Origin: Megasphaera_A sueciensis
GTDB taxonomy: Bacteria > Bacillota > Negativicutes > Veillonellales > Megasphaeraceae
Direction: 5' to 3'
NCBI RefSeq assembly: GCF_050219315.1
Contig: NZ_CP116939.1
Coordinates: forward strand, 2,480,001-2,544,000
DNA: 64,000 bases
Position numbers and translations under genes: made by a program. The notes beneath the pieces were generated by a model. That model was not told where the DNA came from. It worked only from the letters and a program-made list of their open reading frames with translations, and ran no database searches. Positions 27,186-36,446 of the stretch are shown one piece after another; positions within the stretch are counted from its first letter, which is position 1; every line of letters starts with the position of its first letter.

Positions 27186-28151
27186 ATGATTTATATACTC
27201 ACTTCGGTTTGTTTAGCCTATATTTTTAATAGAAGTATAGCCAATCTTCCATGGATACCTAATACCGTTTGTTTTATTAAATGGTTAGTCGATTTTTTAC
27301 AACAGCATATGTGGAATAAAAATGATTCTGCCATAAGGCAGAACGTTTTTGGCTTTTTGTATGTTATTTTAGTTATGTTTATTGTGATGATTGTTCCAGT
27401 AATATTGATTATCATCGCTTTTTTTCTATTTCATGGAGCTGATTGGATTGTACATACAGTAGTGTGTTATCAGATTTTGAATTTACGTCATATTCGTGAT
27501 ACCGTGAGATGGATTCATACGGACTTGCTGAACGAAGATTTTAACGCAGCTCGAGATGAATTAGGTAAGTTTACCGGACATGATTCTTCACACTTGAATC
27601 AGGAAGAAATTGTTAATGATACAGTATCTGCCATTGCTGTAAAATCTACAGAAGAAGTTATTTCTCCATTATTTTTTATGTGTATTGGAGGAGCTCCTCT
27701 TGGTTGTTTACATAGAGCTGTTTTGATTATGGCTGATAGGTTTGGCAGTCAACACTTAACATATCGGTACTTTGGTATAACAGCAACACGAGTCAATAGC
27801 TTTTTTAACTGGTTGCCTACTCGTGTTAATATAATATGTTTGATATATTCTGCATATTTACTGCGTTATTCTTTGAGAAATGCAGTACGGATATTTAAGC
27901 GAGATCATAAGAAAAATGGACTCAATGCGGGATATCCGCAATCGGTTATTGCAGGTGCTTTGAATATACAGATGGGTGGACAACGTAATTATGGAGAACA
28001 CATTATATATCTGCCATATATTGGAGATGCTATGCAGAAATTGAATTGTGAAGATATTATAAAAGCGAATAATATGATGTATGCGTCATCTATTATGTAT
28101 ATGTTATTGTCTTTAGCGGTGGCATGGATTGTGTTTGGAATATTATTGTAA
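27186..28151 (+). CDS. Divergent CbiB/CobD-like membrane protein
   Basis: About 321 residues with 4-5 membrane spans. Order and spacing match adenosylcobinamide-phosphate synthase CbiB: LRHIRDTVRWIHTDLLNEDF, then STEEVISPLFFMCIGGAPLG, RVNSFFNWLPTRVN and NAGYPQSVIAGALNIQMGG. The invariant signatures, however, are worn. As I recall the family, the ENxSDGVxAP, NTLDSM and RxDDxxNYxP blocks should be seen; here they read STEEVISP, LIMADRF and RVNSFFNWLP. It may have a new role or be losing function. GAGGTG supports ATG 27186. There are no other cobalamin genes nearby. Confidence 0.72.
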   Translation: MIYILTSVCLAYIFNRSIANLPWIPNTVCFIKWLVDFLQQHMWNKNDSAIRQNVFGFLYVILVMFIVMIVPVILIIIAFFLFHGADWIVHTVVCYQILNLRHIRDTVRWIHTDLLNEDFNAARDELGKFTGHDSSHLNQEEIVNDTVSAIAVKSTEEVISPLFFMCIGGAPLGCLHRAVLIMADRFGSQHLTYRYFGITATRVNSFFNWLPTRVNIICLIYSAYLLRYSLRNAVRIFKRDHKKNGLNAGYPQSVIAGALNIQMGGQRNYGEHIIYLPYIGDAMQKLNCEDIIKANNMMYASSIMYMLLSLAVAWIVFGILL

Positions 28152-28288
28152 TGGAGTTCAGAGAAAATAGTTGACATGCCGGTATCCTTTAATGCTTTTT
28201 AGCATATTGTGTCCAGCAGTGAGCACAATGTTTTCATTCGGATAATGAGGCGTTGATTTTTGGACTATAAGGATGGAGTAATATAATC

Positions 28289-28480
28289 ATGGGTACATTC
28301 ACTATGAAAAAAAAGCTTAGTTTAATCCGGGAGTATTGCCCTGATATATGGAAATCAATCAAAAAAAATTATTGTCCGAAACAGTATGGGTTGGATAATA
28401 ACTGTTTTTGTGGCAATATTTCGTGTGAAAAATGTTGGAATGCAGCATTGGAAGATGCTATAACGTCATCTCATCTTTGA
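28289..28480 (+). CDS. Small cysteine-rich protein
   Basis: 63 residues with six Cys in its C-terminal two thirds: a CPKQYGL segment, then C-x-C, and C-x2-CW near the end. The spacing suggests a small zinc or iron-sulfur binding knot; short proteins of this type occur in prophages and mobile regions. GGATGGAG precedes the ATG. Its 3' end overlaps the tail of the decayed transposase on the opposite strand by about 20 bp. The function is unknown. Confidence 0.55.
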   Translation: MGTFTMKKKLSLIREYCPDIWKSIKKNYCPKQYGLDNNCFCGNISCEKCWNAALEDAITSSHL

Positions 28481-29400
28481 CAGTTGTAAAAGAAAAAGTA
28501 AGTAATGTTTTACCTTTTTTAGTTAAGTTACAAATTTTTTTCATTTTTTTTGTGGGAATAATTTGCATATCGGTACGGAACTGAAATTTTTTATGCAAAG
28601 TGTCGGTAAATACATTACTGACATTGGCGGGGACGTATCCTTCGTTCCCCAACTTGTAAAAATTCATATCCCGAAGTCCCTGCGGAATCTGGGGGCGGAT
28701 AAACCGGTTATCCAACTTCTTTTCTAAAAAGCGGTACAGCATGAGTGTTAAAAAAATATCGTAAAATGGGCATTAATATGGTTACCCCGACTGAGATACC
28801 GGCCGGGGGTTGAACCCTGTCTTCATGATACGGAAACTTCCCTCAATTTCCCACTGTTGCCGATTGATCTGGATGATAGAAGACGTATATTTTCCAGATT
28901 CGTGCAGACACCGTAATATCTATCGAATTTTTCTTCCTGTGCAGTAAGGTCTGTATTAATAGGGTATAACTTCCGATTTGCAAGTTCTCCATCCGTAGGT
29001 ATGTGTTGTTGACGGATAAATCGTTTATAATCTGTTGTGGCATATTGGATGATGGCTGACGTTTTTTGGCAATCAGTTTCAGCTCACGCGCTATTTCTCG
29101 CAACATCTGATTAACAATAGATCGACGGTGACAGCAGTGTTTGGTACAAATAGTGCCACACCCGAGGGCGTCTGTTGGATTCATGGATTTAGATACCGGG
29201 ATATATCCATATGATTGAGTTAACGGGAAATGGGATGGAGTAAGAAATAAACACCGGCATCCGTATTGTAACCAAGCCGTTGATCAGTACAGTATGTCGG
29301 GAAGTGCATCGATATTACACCGCTGGATGCGCAATATAGAACAAGGTGATTTCATGAACTGATGACGTATAAATCAAAGAAGACCTTCAAAAAAATATCC
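28458..29400 (-). pseudogene. IS1634/IS4-type transposase remnant
   Basis: The - strand reads as a broken transposase. The C-terminal part (28742 to about 28500) has YRFLEKKLDNRFIRPQIPQG, then LRDMNFYK and FTDTLHKKFQFRTDMQIIP, typical of the family. Upstream on the same strand (about 28870-28800) another frame gives WEIEGSFRIMKTGFNPRPVS, matching the conserved IEExFRxMKT block, followed by HINAHF and a frameshift. The remainder to about 29400 is unreadable. Several stops and frameshifts are present, so it is inactive. No terminal repeats were located. Confidence 0.65.
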
Positions 29401-29703
29401 ACAACAACTTGTCACTATTTGATGAAAACAGCGATTTGATACGTAACTGTCTGCGTGTTACAATAGAAGTGACCTAGTTGATTTGTAGTAGTATTGTCAG
29501 TATATCATAATGAGCGGTGAGTATTATGATAATAATATAATACATTATAATATAAAAATGTTTTTTAATTAAAATTTTTGTTAATAGCCCATATGGGACA
29601 ATACCTTGTATTTATAAATTTTATATGGGACCTCATTATTACTACAGGTGTGCACGATGTATGGGGTGTAGAAATGTATTATTTCAGATGGGGAGGAATA
29701 AAT

Positions 29704-30282
29704 ATGACAATGATGAAGGCAAAAAAAGTATTAATGTTAGCTGGTGATTTTGCAGAAGACTATGAAACAATGGTTCCTTTTCAAGCGTTGGAAATGGTAG
29801 GAATTCATGTTGATGTTGTATGCCCCGGGAAAAAGGCAGGAGATAAAATTAAAACGGCGATTCATGATTTTCTCGGTGATCAAACCTACTGCGAAAAAGA
29901 AGGGCATCAATTTGTCTTAAATGCATCCTTTGATGAAATCGATATGAGTCAATATGATGGATTGTACCTTACAGGGGGGAGAGCTCCGGAATATATTCGG
30001 TTGGATCCTAAGGTTATTGAAATTACTAAATATTTTATGAAAAACAAAAAACCGGTGGCGGCTATTTGTCATGGTCCGCAGATTTTGACAGCCGCCAATG
30101 TTGTCAGGGGATTGACACTCACAGCGTATCCCGCAGTTGGCCCAGATATTACTATTGCAGGCGGGACGTTTAAGGCTGTTGATGCCGATAAAGCAGTGGT
30201 TTGTGAAAATCTTGCAACATCACCGGCTTGGCCGGGTAATACGGCGATATTGAAAGAATTTATTAAACTGTTGGAAAAATAA
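29704..30282 (+). CDS. DJ-1/PfpI-family protein
   Basis: 192 residues, class I glutamine amidotransferase-like fold. Seen: the conserved Glu in AGDFAEDYE (E18) and the nucleophile elbow VAAICHGPQ (Cys122). The frame opens at 29578, but GGGGAGGAA is spaced for ATG 29704. Family members are deglycases, proteases or chaperone-like stress proteins; its biochemical activity cannot be told from the sequence. Probably monocistronic. A palindrome TATCATAAT...ATTATGATA (29505-29531) upstream could be a control site. Confidence 0.85.
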   Translation: MTMMKAKKVLMLAGDFAEDYETMVPFQALEMVGIHVDVVCPGKKAGDKIKTAIHDFLGDQTYCEKEGHQFVLNASFDEIDMSQYDGLYLTGGRAPEYIRLDPKVIEITKYFMKNKKPVAAICHGPQILTAANVVRGLTLTAYPAVGPDITIAGGTFKAVDADKAVVCENLATSPAWPGNTAILKEFIKLLEK

Positions 30283-30345
30283 AAAATATGCGGTTGTGAA
30301 TATACGCTATTGTTTTATCCTATTAAATAGAAAAATAAGCAATAT

Positions 30346-30384
30346 AAAAACTGCCAGTAAAACAGCATATTACTGGCAGCTTTT
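30346..30384. terminator. Bidirectional terminator between DJ-1 and PAP2 genes
   Basis: CTGCCAGTAA (30351-30360) pairs with TTACTGGCAG (30370-30379); A run to the left and T run to the right, so it can stop both convergent genes. Confidence 0.85.
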
Positions 30385-30429
30385 ATATTGTCTATAAAGA
30401 CAATTTGTTTTTTTCTTAAATAATTAATG

Positions 30430-30999
30430 TTAGTTCATTTTTTGTTTATTTTTATGCCATGGGGGAGATATTAATACATAGCAGATTATTTTATATGTGA
30501 AAATGCCGCATAGTATTCCTAACAACATACCACCTAGTATATCACTAGGATAATGAAGAAATAAATATACGCGAGAAAATCCAATTCCTAAGGCTAATAT
30601 CAAGGCAAAAATTCCCCAATGTTTATTTCGGCAGAAAATTATAGTGGCTGCGGAAAAGGATCCGAAAGTATGACCAGAAGGAAATGAATAATCTGTTGGT
30701 AGCGGAATCACTATGTCTGGCGACATCCAAGAATAAATAATATAAGGACGCAAACGTGCTAAAGAAGGTTTTAAAATACCATTTCCCAGGATTAAACTGA
30801 TTAATAATCCTAATAATACAGCAATACCGGTCATGCGATATTCCTTTATGCATAACAAGAATATAGCCCAAACAATCCAAATTAGACCTATGTTGCCTAT
30901 GTTGGATAGGAGCAGCATGTAGGGAGTCAATGTAGAAGTTACCACGTTGTTTTGTATCCAGAACAGTAGATTTTGGTCTATGACTGCAAATAATTCCAC
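30430..30999 (-). CDS. PAP2-family membrane phosphatase
   Basis: 189-residue membrane enzyme with about five spans. The three-part PAP2 signature is complete: KPSLARLRP (77-85), FPSGHTFGS (PSGH 107-110) and SRVYLFLHYPSD (142-153). It dephosphorylates lipid pyrophosphates, most likely undecaprenyl diphosphate or phosphatidic acid. The start is GTG with AAGGGAGA. It lies convergent to the DJ-1 gene and divergent from the ars operon. Confidence 0.87.
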   Translation of the reverse strand: MELFAVIDQNLLFWIQNNVVTSTLTPYMLLLSNIGNIGLIWIVWAIFLLCIKEYRMTGIAVLLGLLISLILGNGILKPSLARLRPYIIYSWMSPDIVIPLPTDYSFPSGHTFGSFSAATIIFCRNKHWGIFALILALGIGFSRVYLFLHYPSDILGGMLLGILCGIFTYKIICYVLISPPWHKNKQKMN

Positions 31000-31121
31000 T
31001 ATATAGTTCTCCCTTCACTTATAAACCCTTTAAAATTATTGTAAAGCAGTTATATTTTTGTGTCAAATGCAAGAAAAAATGGAATAGATCATATAATTTA
31101 TCTAAAAACAGTTGCAAATAG

Positions 31122-31175
31122 TTGTTAATAATAGTATTATGATCGTATAATCATTTAAACGATTATACGATCATA
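31122..31175 (+). promoter_or_regulatory. Promoter and palindromic operator of the ars operon
   Basis: TTGTTA (31122-31127), 18 bp, TATAAT (31146-31151). A perfect inverted repeat with 15-bp arms (31138-31152 and 31161-31175; arm TATGATCGTATAATC) covers the -10. This is the classic position for ArsR repression. Confidence 0.8.
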
Positions 31176-31191
31176 AAAGAGGGAGAGCTAC

Positions 31192-31539
31192 ATGGAAAAA
31201 TTAGTGGATATTTTAAAAGCGTTATCAGATGAAACGAGATTAAGAATATTAAATCTATTGTATGAAAAAGAATTATGTGTGTGTGATATTATGGAGACAT
31301 TGCAGATTACTCAGGCAAAAGCTTCCCGGCATTTAATTTATATGAAAAACGCAGGATTGGTACAGGATAGAAAACAAGCACAATGGGCATACTATTCTAT
31401 ACATAAAGATGAACGGGTAAGATTTATAGATTACTTAGTTTATGGTACTTTAAGAGAACTTGCCTTATATCAACATGATTTAGATAGATTAAATATGTGG
31501 TTAACACAAAAGAAGGATTATTGTAATAAAACAAAATAA
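31192..31539 (+). CDS. arsR: ArsR-family arsenic-responsive repressor
   Basis: 115-residue winged-helix repressor. Seen: ALSDETRLRILNLL, the metalloid-binding ELCVCDIM motif (C29, C31) in the recognition region, and LQITQAKASRHLIYMKNAGL. It would bind the palindrome just upstream and be released by As(III)/Sb(III). It heads an arsR-acr3-arsC operon. GAGGGAGAG lies before ATG. Confidence 0.93.
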   Translation: MEKLVDILKALSDETRLRILNLLYEKELCVCDIMETLQITQAKASRHLIYMKNAGLVQDRKQAQWAYYSIHKDERVRFIDYLVYGTLRELALYQHDLDRLNMWLTQKKDYCNKTK

Positions 31540-31613
31540 TTGGTTTCAGGTGAAAAATAAAATTTTTAATTTCATGGGCGTGTAAAAAATTTAAGGTATG
31601 GGAGATAGACAAT

Positions 31614-32690
31614 ATGGAGAATATACAACAAAATAGGTTGTCATTTTTAGATAGGTTTCTTACGCTGTGGATTTTCGCAGCAATGGTCTTGGGTGTAATT
31701 GGCGGTTATCTTTTTCCATCAACAGCATTGTCATTGGGTTCATTCAGTACAGGTACGATATCTTGGCCTATTGCCATAGGTCTTATTATTATGCTGTATC
31801 CACCGTTGGCTAAGGTAAAATATGAAGAAATCGGAAAAGTAATGAAGCACAAAAGAGTATTTGCTTTTTCTCTTTTTCAAAACTGGATTGCCGGTCCTAT
31901 TTTAATGTTTGGATTAGCTGTACTGTTTTTAAACGATATACCTGGTTTTGCCATTGGGTTGATTATTATTGGATTAGCCCGGTGTATTGCTATGGTCATT
32001 GTCTGGAATACACTTGCCAAAGGTGATAATGAATATTGTGCAGCACTAGTGGCGCTCAATTCTATTTTTCAAATTCTATTATATACATTATACATATATT
32101 TTTTTGTTACTGTTCTGCCGCAATGGCTGGGTTTGTCTTGGGGGGGACAAGTTATTGAAATTTCAATGATTGAGGTCGCAGAAAGCGTCCTGATTTATCT
32201 TGGTATACCATTTGCTGCCGGTTTTCTCACAAGATTTGGATTACTTCGGGTCAAAGCAAAAGAGTGGTATGAACAGGTTTTTATATCTAAAATTTCCCCA
32301 TTAGCCTTACTGGCTCTGTTGTATACCATTGTTATTATGTTTATGATTAAAGGAGAGGAAATCATAAACAATCCGGAAAATGTTGTTCGTATTGCAATCC
32401 CGCTTTTAATTTATTTTGCGATTATGTTTTTTGCAAGCTTCTTTCTATCGTATCGCAGTGGATTTACCTATGAACAGACGGTTACTTTGGCATTTACGGC
32501 TGCCAGTAATAATTTTGAGTTGGCGATTGCTGTTGCTGTTGCGATATTTGGTATTGCCTCAGATCAAGCTTTTACAGCTGTGATTGGACCTTTAGTAGAA
32601 GTTCCTGTTATGATCACATTCGTAAATGCAGCATTGTATTTTAAACGGAGGTATTATTGCAATTTTATAAACGGTGGAAAATGTATATGA
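31614..32690 (+). CDS. acr3: ACR3-type arsenite efflux permease
   Basis: 358-residue, ten-span membrane protein that exports arsenite. Seen: RFLTLWIFAAMVLGVIGGY, the conserved Cys124 in GLARCIAMVIVWN, and TAASNNFELAIAVAVA with the later GPLVEVPVMI. These are ACR3 hallmarks, distinct from ArsB. Its stop codon overlaps the arsC start (ATGA). Confidence 0.93.
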   Translation: MENIQQNRLSFLDRFLTLWIFAAMVLGVIGGYLFPSTALSLGSFSTGTISWPIAIGLIIMLYPPLAKVKYEEIGKVMKHKRVFAFSLFQNWIAGPILMFGLAVLFLNDIPGFAIGLIIIGLARCIAMVIVWNTLAKGDNEYCAALVALNSIFQILLYTLYIYFFVTVLPQWLGLSWGGQVIEISMIEVAESVLIYLGIPFAAGFLTRFGLLRVKAKEWYEQVFISKISPLALLALLYTIVIMFMIKGEEIINNPENVVRIAIPLLIYFAIMFFASFFLSYRSGFTYEQTVTLAFTAASNNFELAIAVAVAIFGIASDQAFTAVIGPLVEVPVMITFVNAALYFKRRYYCNFINGGKCI

Positions 32691-33109
32691 CTAAAAAAAT
32701 AAGGGTTGCTTTTATTTGTGTACATAATTCCTGCCGCAGCCAGATTGCGGAGGCTTTAGGAACTTATTATGCTGCTGATGTATTTGAAAGCTACTCGGCA
32801 GGAACAAAAATAAAACCGCAAATAAATCAAGATGCAGTGCGCTTAGTAAAAAAGCTGTATGGAATTGATATGGAGAAAACACAACAATCAAAATTATTGG
32901 GAGATATACCTTCAGTAGATATTGTTGTTACTATGGGATGTGATGTTACTTGTCCCTACCTTCCTTGTAAGTATCGAGAAGACTGGCGTTTAGATGATCC
33001 GACGGGAAAAGATGATGAAGAGTTCAAAAAAATTATTTTTGTGATTGAAAAAAAGATTATTGTATTGAAAGAAAATATTAGTAATCGTAGGGGGATGTTA
33101 TTTACGTAG
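32687..33109 (+). CDS. arsC: Arsenate reductase, low-molecular-weight phosphatase type
   Basis: 140 residues. The P-loop CVHNSCRSQ (Cys11 to Arg17, CX5R) and the acid in WRLDDPTG are those of the LMW protein tyrosine phosphatase fold. Additional cysteines in TMGCDVTCPYLPCK suggest the internal disulfide cascade reduced by thioredoxin. The N-terminus is set at ATG 32687, overlapping acr3 by 4 nt. Reduces As(V) to As(III) for export by Acr3. Confidence 0.9.
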   Translation: MTKKIRVAFICVHNSCRSQIAEALGTYYAADVFESYSAGTKIKPQINQDAVRLVKKLYGIDMEKTQQSKLLGDIPSVDIVVTMGCDVTCPYLPCKYREDWRLDDPTGKDDEEFKKIIFVIEKKIIVLKENISNRRGMLFT

Positions 33110-33179
33110 TAATAAAAATAGTTTTGAATCATAGTTTAAAGAACGGCCACCAAAGACATAAAAGCAGAACATAAGTCCG

Positions 33180-33647
33180 TTATTGAGCGAGAGCATCAAT
33201 GTCAGAGGTTTGTTTACCCGTTATAACGATCATTATTTTGTAAGGGACGTTAACCACTTGTTCATATGGTTTGTCAATCCAACCCATATGAACTCCGATT
33301 TGGCGGGGAGAATCATCAGTATGTATACGTATCTTCCCATTTTTTACTTGTATAATTGCATAACCGGGAATATCTTGTACTTCAAATTCTGTATTTAATT
33401 CAGAGGAAAGTGAAATAGTCGTCTGTAGCTTGCCATTGACCCATACTTGTGCTTCATCTGGTTTTTGGAAAAATGTTTTCCATTCAAATGCTAATGGGAT
33501 ACAAGATAGTACTAATAAGCATAAAAGTAAACAGATATCATTTCTATTTATATGTGTGGCAGATACAAAACGTGCGTTCTTTTGATAGAGGAATCTCATG
33601 TATTTACGTTGAGATTCCTTGATTTTTTTTAAGTAAGTATAATACAT
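33180..33647 (-). CDS. NusG domain II-containing membrane-anchored protein
   Basis: 155 residues: a basic N-terminus, one hydrophobic segment (ICLLLCLLVLSCIPLAF, about 38-54), then a beta-rich domain with VWVNGKLQTTISL, the VQVKNGKIRI-like strand and DSPRQIGVHMGWI. This is the NusG-II domain found in small extracytoplasmic proteins of Firmicutes, often beside Rnf or FMN-transfer genes, which are not seen here. No clear ribosome site at the first ATG; Met17 is an alternative start. The function is unknown. Confidence 0.72.
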   Translation of the reverse strand: MYYTYLKKIKESQRKYMRFLYQKNARFVSATHINRNDICLLLCLLVLSCIPLAFEWKTFFQKPDEAQVWVNGKLQTTISLSSELNTEFEVQDIPGYAIIQVKNGKIRIHTDDSPRQIGVHMGWIDKPYEQVVNVPYKIMIVITGKQTSDIDALAQ

Positions 33648-34170
33648 TATATTTTACCGAGCTAATAAGAGCAATAGAATGCCGAATTTTTCAATTTATA
33701 TAATATATCAAAATAATGTAAATATTGTGCTGTAAAAGAACTAAAAAATTAAAATAAATATAAAAACAATTCTCAACTATAGCTGAGTATATCACATATA
33801 TTATAAAAAAGTCCAGCAACTTAAACAGGGGAAAATATCTTAAATAAAATAATATATATGCTATGTTTATGGAATGTATCTGGGAGAATTTCTATATTTT
33901 TTTGCATGTCAATTTTTTAAACGCGTCTCATTTGCATTAAATTTTTATTTAATATATAGAGAGATAAACAAAAATATAGTTCTCATAAAACATATGAATA
34001 TTAGATGATGCAGATGGTGAATACGAAATGCGGTGGGAGTATAACCGAGGAACTTAGATTTTACAGACTATTTATCAAATAAAGGTGATATTTTTACATA
34101 CATTTCATACAATTCCTTATATCAAATAGTTTAACAATACTGGCTTTTGGACAATAAGGAGGATATGGTA
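33648..34170. other. Intergenic region upstream of ABC importer operon
   Basis: 523 bp, AT-rich, with no gene recognised. A short less AT-rich stretch at 34008-34060 is present but matches no riboswitch I know. The promoter for the importer operon should lie in the right half. Confidence 0.35.
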
Positions 34171-35475
34171 ATGAATTGGAAAAAGATGATAATTTGTGCA
34201 TCTGTCGGTCTTATAGCGGTCGCAGGTTTGGCAGGTTGTAGTAATTCTGGCAGTGGGACTGGTGATACCGGCAAGGTGGTAGAAATTGAATACTGGCACG
34301 TGGCTTCCGATAGTTTCGGCGGACAGACGCTGCGAGAGTTAGTGGACGATTTCAACAAGAGTCATCCCAATATAAAAGTAAAAGAAAAATTTAATCCTGA
34401 TATGTATAAGGGATTGACACAGAATTTACAAGCAGCGGTTGCTTCTGGACAGACACCGGATGTAGTGCAGATGGGATGGGATTTCCTCAATTATGCCGAT
34501 GAAAATTTTAAACATGATGATATAAATAAGATTTTTGCGACAGCAGGTGATCCGAACTTTATCAAAGATACGTTTGAACCCAATATTGCCAAGTTGGCGC
34601 AGACGGCTGACGGAACGCAAGTAGGTGTGCCTTATTCTTTGTCTGTTCCTGTGTTATATTATAATCCAGATATCTTTAAGGCAGCTGGGCTTGATCCGTC
34701 AAAGCCGCCAAAGACTTGGCAGGAGGTTCGTGAATATGCACAGCAGATTAAGGATAAAACAGGGGCATCGGCATTTTTTATGCAAGAATATGCAGATACA
34801 TGGACGAATCAAGCACTGGTTGAATCAAACGGCGGTACTATGCTGAAACAGGAAAACGGAAAATGGAAGGCGGGTTTCGATACACCGGAAGCCGCTGAAG
34901 GATATCAATTTATTGCGGATATGGTAAGGGATGGCATAGGTCTTCATGCAACAAATGAGGAAGGATTCCAGGCATTTACATCAGGTAAATTGGCTATGGT
35001 ATGTACTACAATTGGCAAACGAGCGAATTTTGAAAAAAGTTCCAACTTTAAGGTAATGACGACAGCCTTTCCCGCATTCGGCAACAAACCGGTAAAGGTA
35101 CCGGCGGGCGGTAACTTCCTTATGATTTTATCCAAAGATCCGGCCAAACAAAAAGCTGCTGCCGAATTTGTAAAATATTTGGAATCAGCGGACAATTTAA
35201 CAAAATGGGATACAGGCACCGGATATTTGCCGCCGAGGAAAAAAATGGATGCCGAAGGTCCTTACAAGAAATTAATGGATGAAAATGAAAATGTTAAGAA
35301 AGCCATGGAAATGCTTCCGAATGTAACGCCTTGGATAAGTTTTCCGGGACAGAATGGACTGCAGGCAGAACAGGTCCTTATTGATACTCGCGATGTTGTA
35401 TTGAATGGAAGCAAGTCTGCGAGAGAAGCATTGCATGATGCGGCTGTAAAAATCAATGAATTACTGGAAGGCTGA
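34171..35475 (+). CDS. ABC transporter substrate-binding lipoprotein, family 1 (UgpB-like)
   Basis: 434 residues. Lipobox LAGC with lipid Cys23. The mature domain opens with VEIEYWHVASDSFGGQTLRE and has the family 1 pattern (ASGQTPDVVQMGWDFLNYAD; FTSGKLAMVCTT). The W-x-F-x aromatic-rich site resembles UgpB (glycerol-3-phosphate), but sugar binders cannot be excluded. The start is set by AAGGAGG before ATG 34171. First gene of a five-gene operon with two permeases, an ATPase and an isomerase. Confidence 0.9.
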   Translation: MNWKKMIICASVGLIAVAGLAGCSNSGSGTGDTGKVVEIEYWHVASDSFGGQTLRELVDDFNKSHPNIKVKEKFNPDMYKGLTQNLQAAVASGQTPDVVQMGWDFLNYADENFKHDDINKIFATAGDPNFIKDTFEPNIAKLAQTADGTQVGVPYSLSVPVLYYNPDIFKAAGLDPSKPPKTWQEVREYAQQIKDKTGASAFFMQEYADTWTNQALVESNGGTMLKQENGKWKAGFDTPEAAEGYQFIADMVRDGIGLHATNEEGFQAFTSGKLAMVCTTIGKRANFEKSSNFKVMTTAFPAFGNKPVKVPAGGNFLMILSKDPAKQKAAAEFVKYLESADNLTKWDTGTGYLPPRKKMDAEGPYKKLMDENENVKKAMEMLPNVTPWISFPGQNGLQAEQVLIDTRDVVLNGSKSAREALHDAAVKINELLEG

Positions 35476-35502
35476 AAAATATTGACATGATACGTGTAAG
35501 AA

Positions 35503-35551
35503 GCGGCGGACGGGGAACTGTAGAGCGAATCTTCCTGTCTGCCGTTTTTTT
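35503..35551 (+). terminator. Attenuator between binding-protein and permease genes
   Basis: Bases 35503-35516 pair with 35532-35545 (several G-U pairs), followed by seven T. A partial terminator here would give excess binding protein over membrane components, as is common in such operons. The T run directly precedes the permease ribosome site. Confidence 0.7.
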
Positions 35552-35567
35552 GAAAGGAGAAGTAATT

Positions 35568-36446
35568 ATGAATCGATTATCCGGTAAAGGATATGCTTTT
35601 TTTCTTCCATCGGTACTGATTTTCTTTGTTTTTTATTATTGGCCGCTGCTTGTGAATTTGGGGCTGAGCTTTTTTTCGTGGAATATGGTCAGTGCCAAGG
35701 CAAAATTTGTAGGAATACGTAACTATATTGTCATTATTCAAAGTCCGGAATTTTATCAAGTCGTAGGCAATACAATTTTATTTATTGTTTTTTTACTTGT
35801 TTTTAACTTTATTCTTCCGTATTTTTATTCGTATATGATAGCGCATATGTTGAAATATGGAAAAACGATATATCGGTCACTGTTGTTTTTACCTTCTTTG
35901 CTGAGTCTTGCTGTAGCGAGTATTATTTTTTTGTGGATATATAATCCCATGGCCGGTCCGGTTAATGAGATAGTAAAAATGTTTGGAGGTACTTCTCCAC
36001 GCTGGTTTAAAGAGCCGTATATTGTATTATTCTCGATAAGCAGCATTATTGGCTGGAAGGTTTTCGGCTATAATATGATTCTTCTTTTGGCGGCAATGGT
36101 ATCCGTTCCGCGGGAAATCATCGAGGCAGCACGCTTGGAAAATGCATCGGATTGGATAATTTTTAAAAAAATCATTTTGCCGCAGACATCTTCTTCCGCG
36201 ATGTATGTTTTTGTTATTACCGTTGTTTTCGGTCTGCAATATGTCATGGTTCCTGTCAATATGTTGACACAGGGAGGTCCGGATCAGGGCAGCGCCAATC
36301 TGGTTTATGCTATTTATCAATATGCTTTTGTTTTTTATCAAACGGGTAAATCAGCGGCGTATGCAATGATCACAATGATGCTTTTTACCTTGTTTTTAGG
36401 GTGGCGCAGCCGTGTGGCAGACAAAAAGGTGTATTATGAAAATTAA
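35568..36446 (+). CDS. ABC sugar-type permease (UgpA/MalF family)
   Basis: 292-residue inner-membrane permease with six spans. The EAA loop that docks to the ATPase is EAARLENASDWIIFKKIILP. GAAAGGAGA precedes ATG 35568; the longer frame from 35487 would run through the attenuator and is rejected. It ends with a short overlap into the next permease gene. Confidence 0.9.
   Translation: MNRLSGKGYAFFLPSVLIFFVFYYWPLLVNLGLSFFSWNMVSAKAKFVGIRNYIVIIQSPEFYQVVGNTILFIVFLLVFNFILPYFYSYMIAHMLKYGKTIYRSLLFLPSLLSLAVASIIFLWIYNPMAGPVNEIVKMFGGTSPRWFKEPYIVLFSISSIIGWKVFGYNMILLLAAMVSVPREIIEAARLENASDWIIFKKIILPQTSSSAMYVFVITVVFGLQYVMVPVNMLTQGGPDQGSANLVYAIYQYAFVFYQTGKSAAYAMITMMLFTLFLGWRSRVADKKVYYEN

Noticed and set aside
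27168..27186. ATG 27168 as start of the CbiB-like gene
   Set aside because: The GAGGTG site falls inside that longer version and is properly spaced only for ATG 27186.
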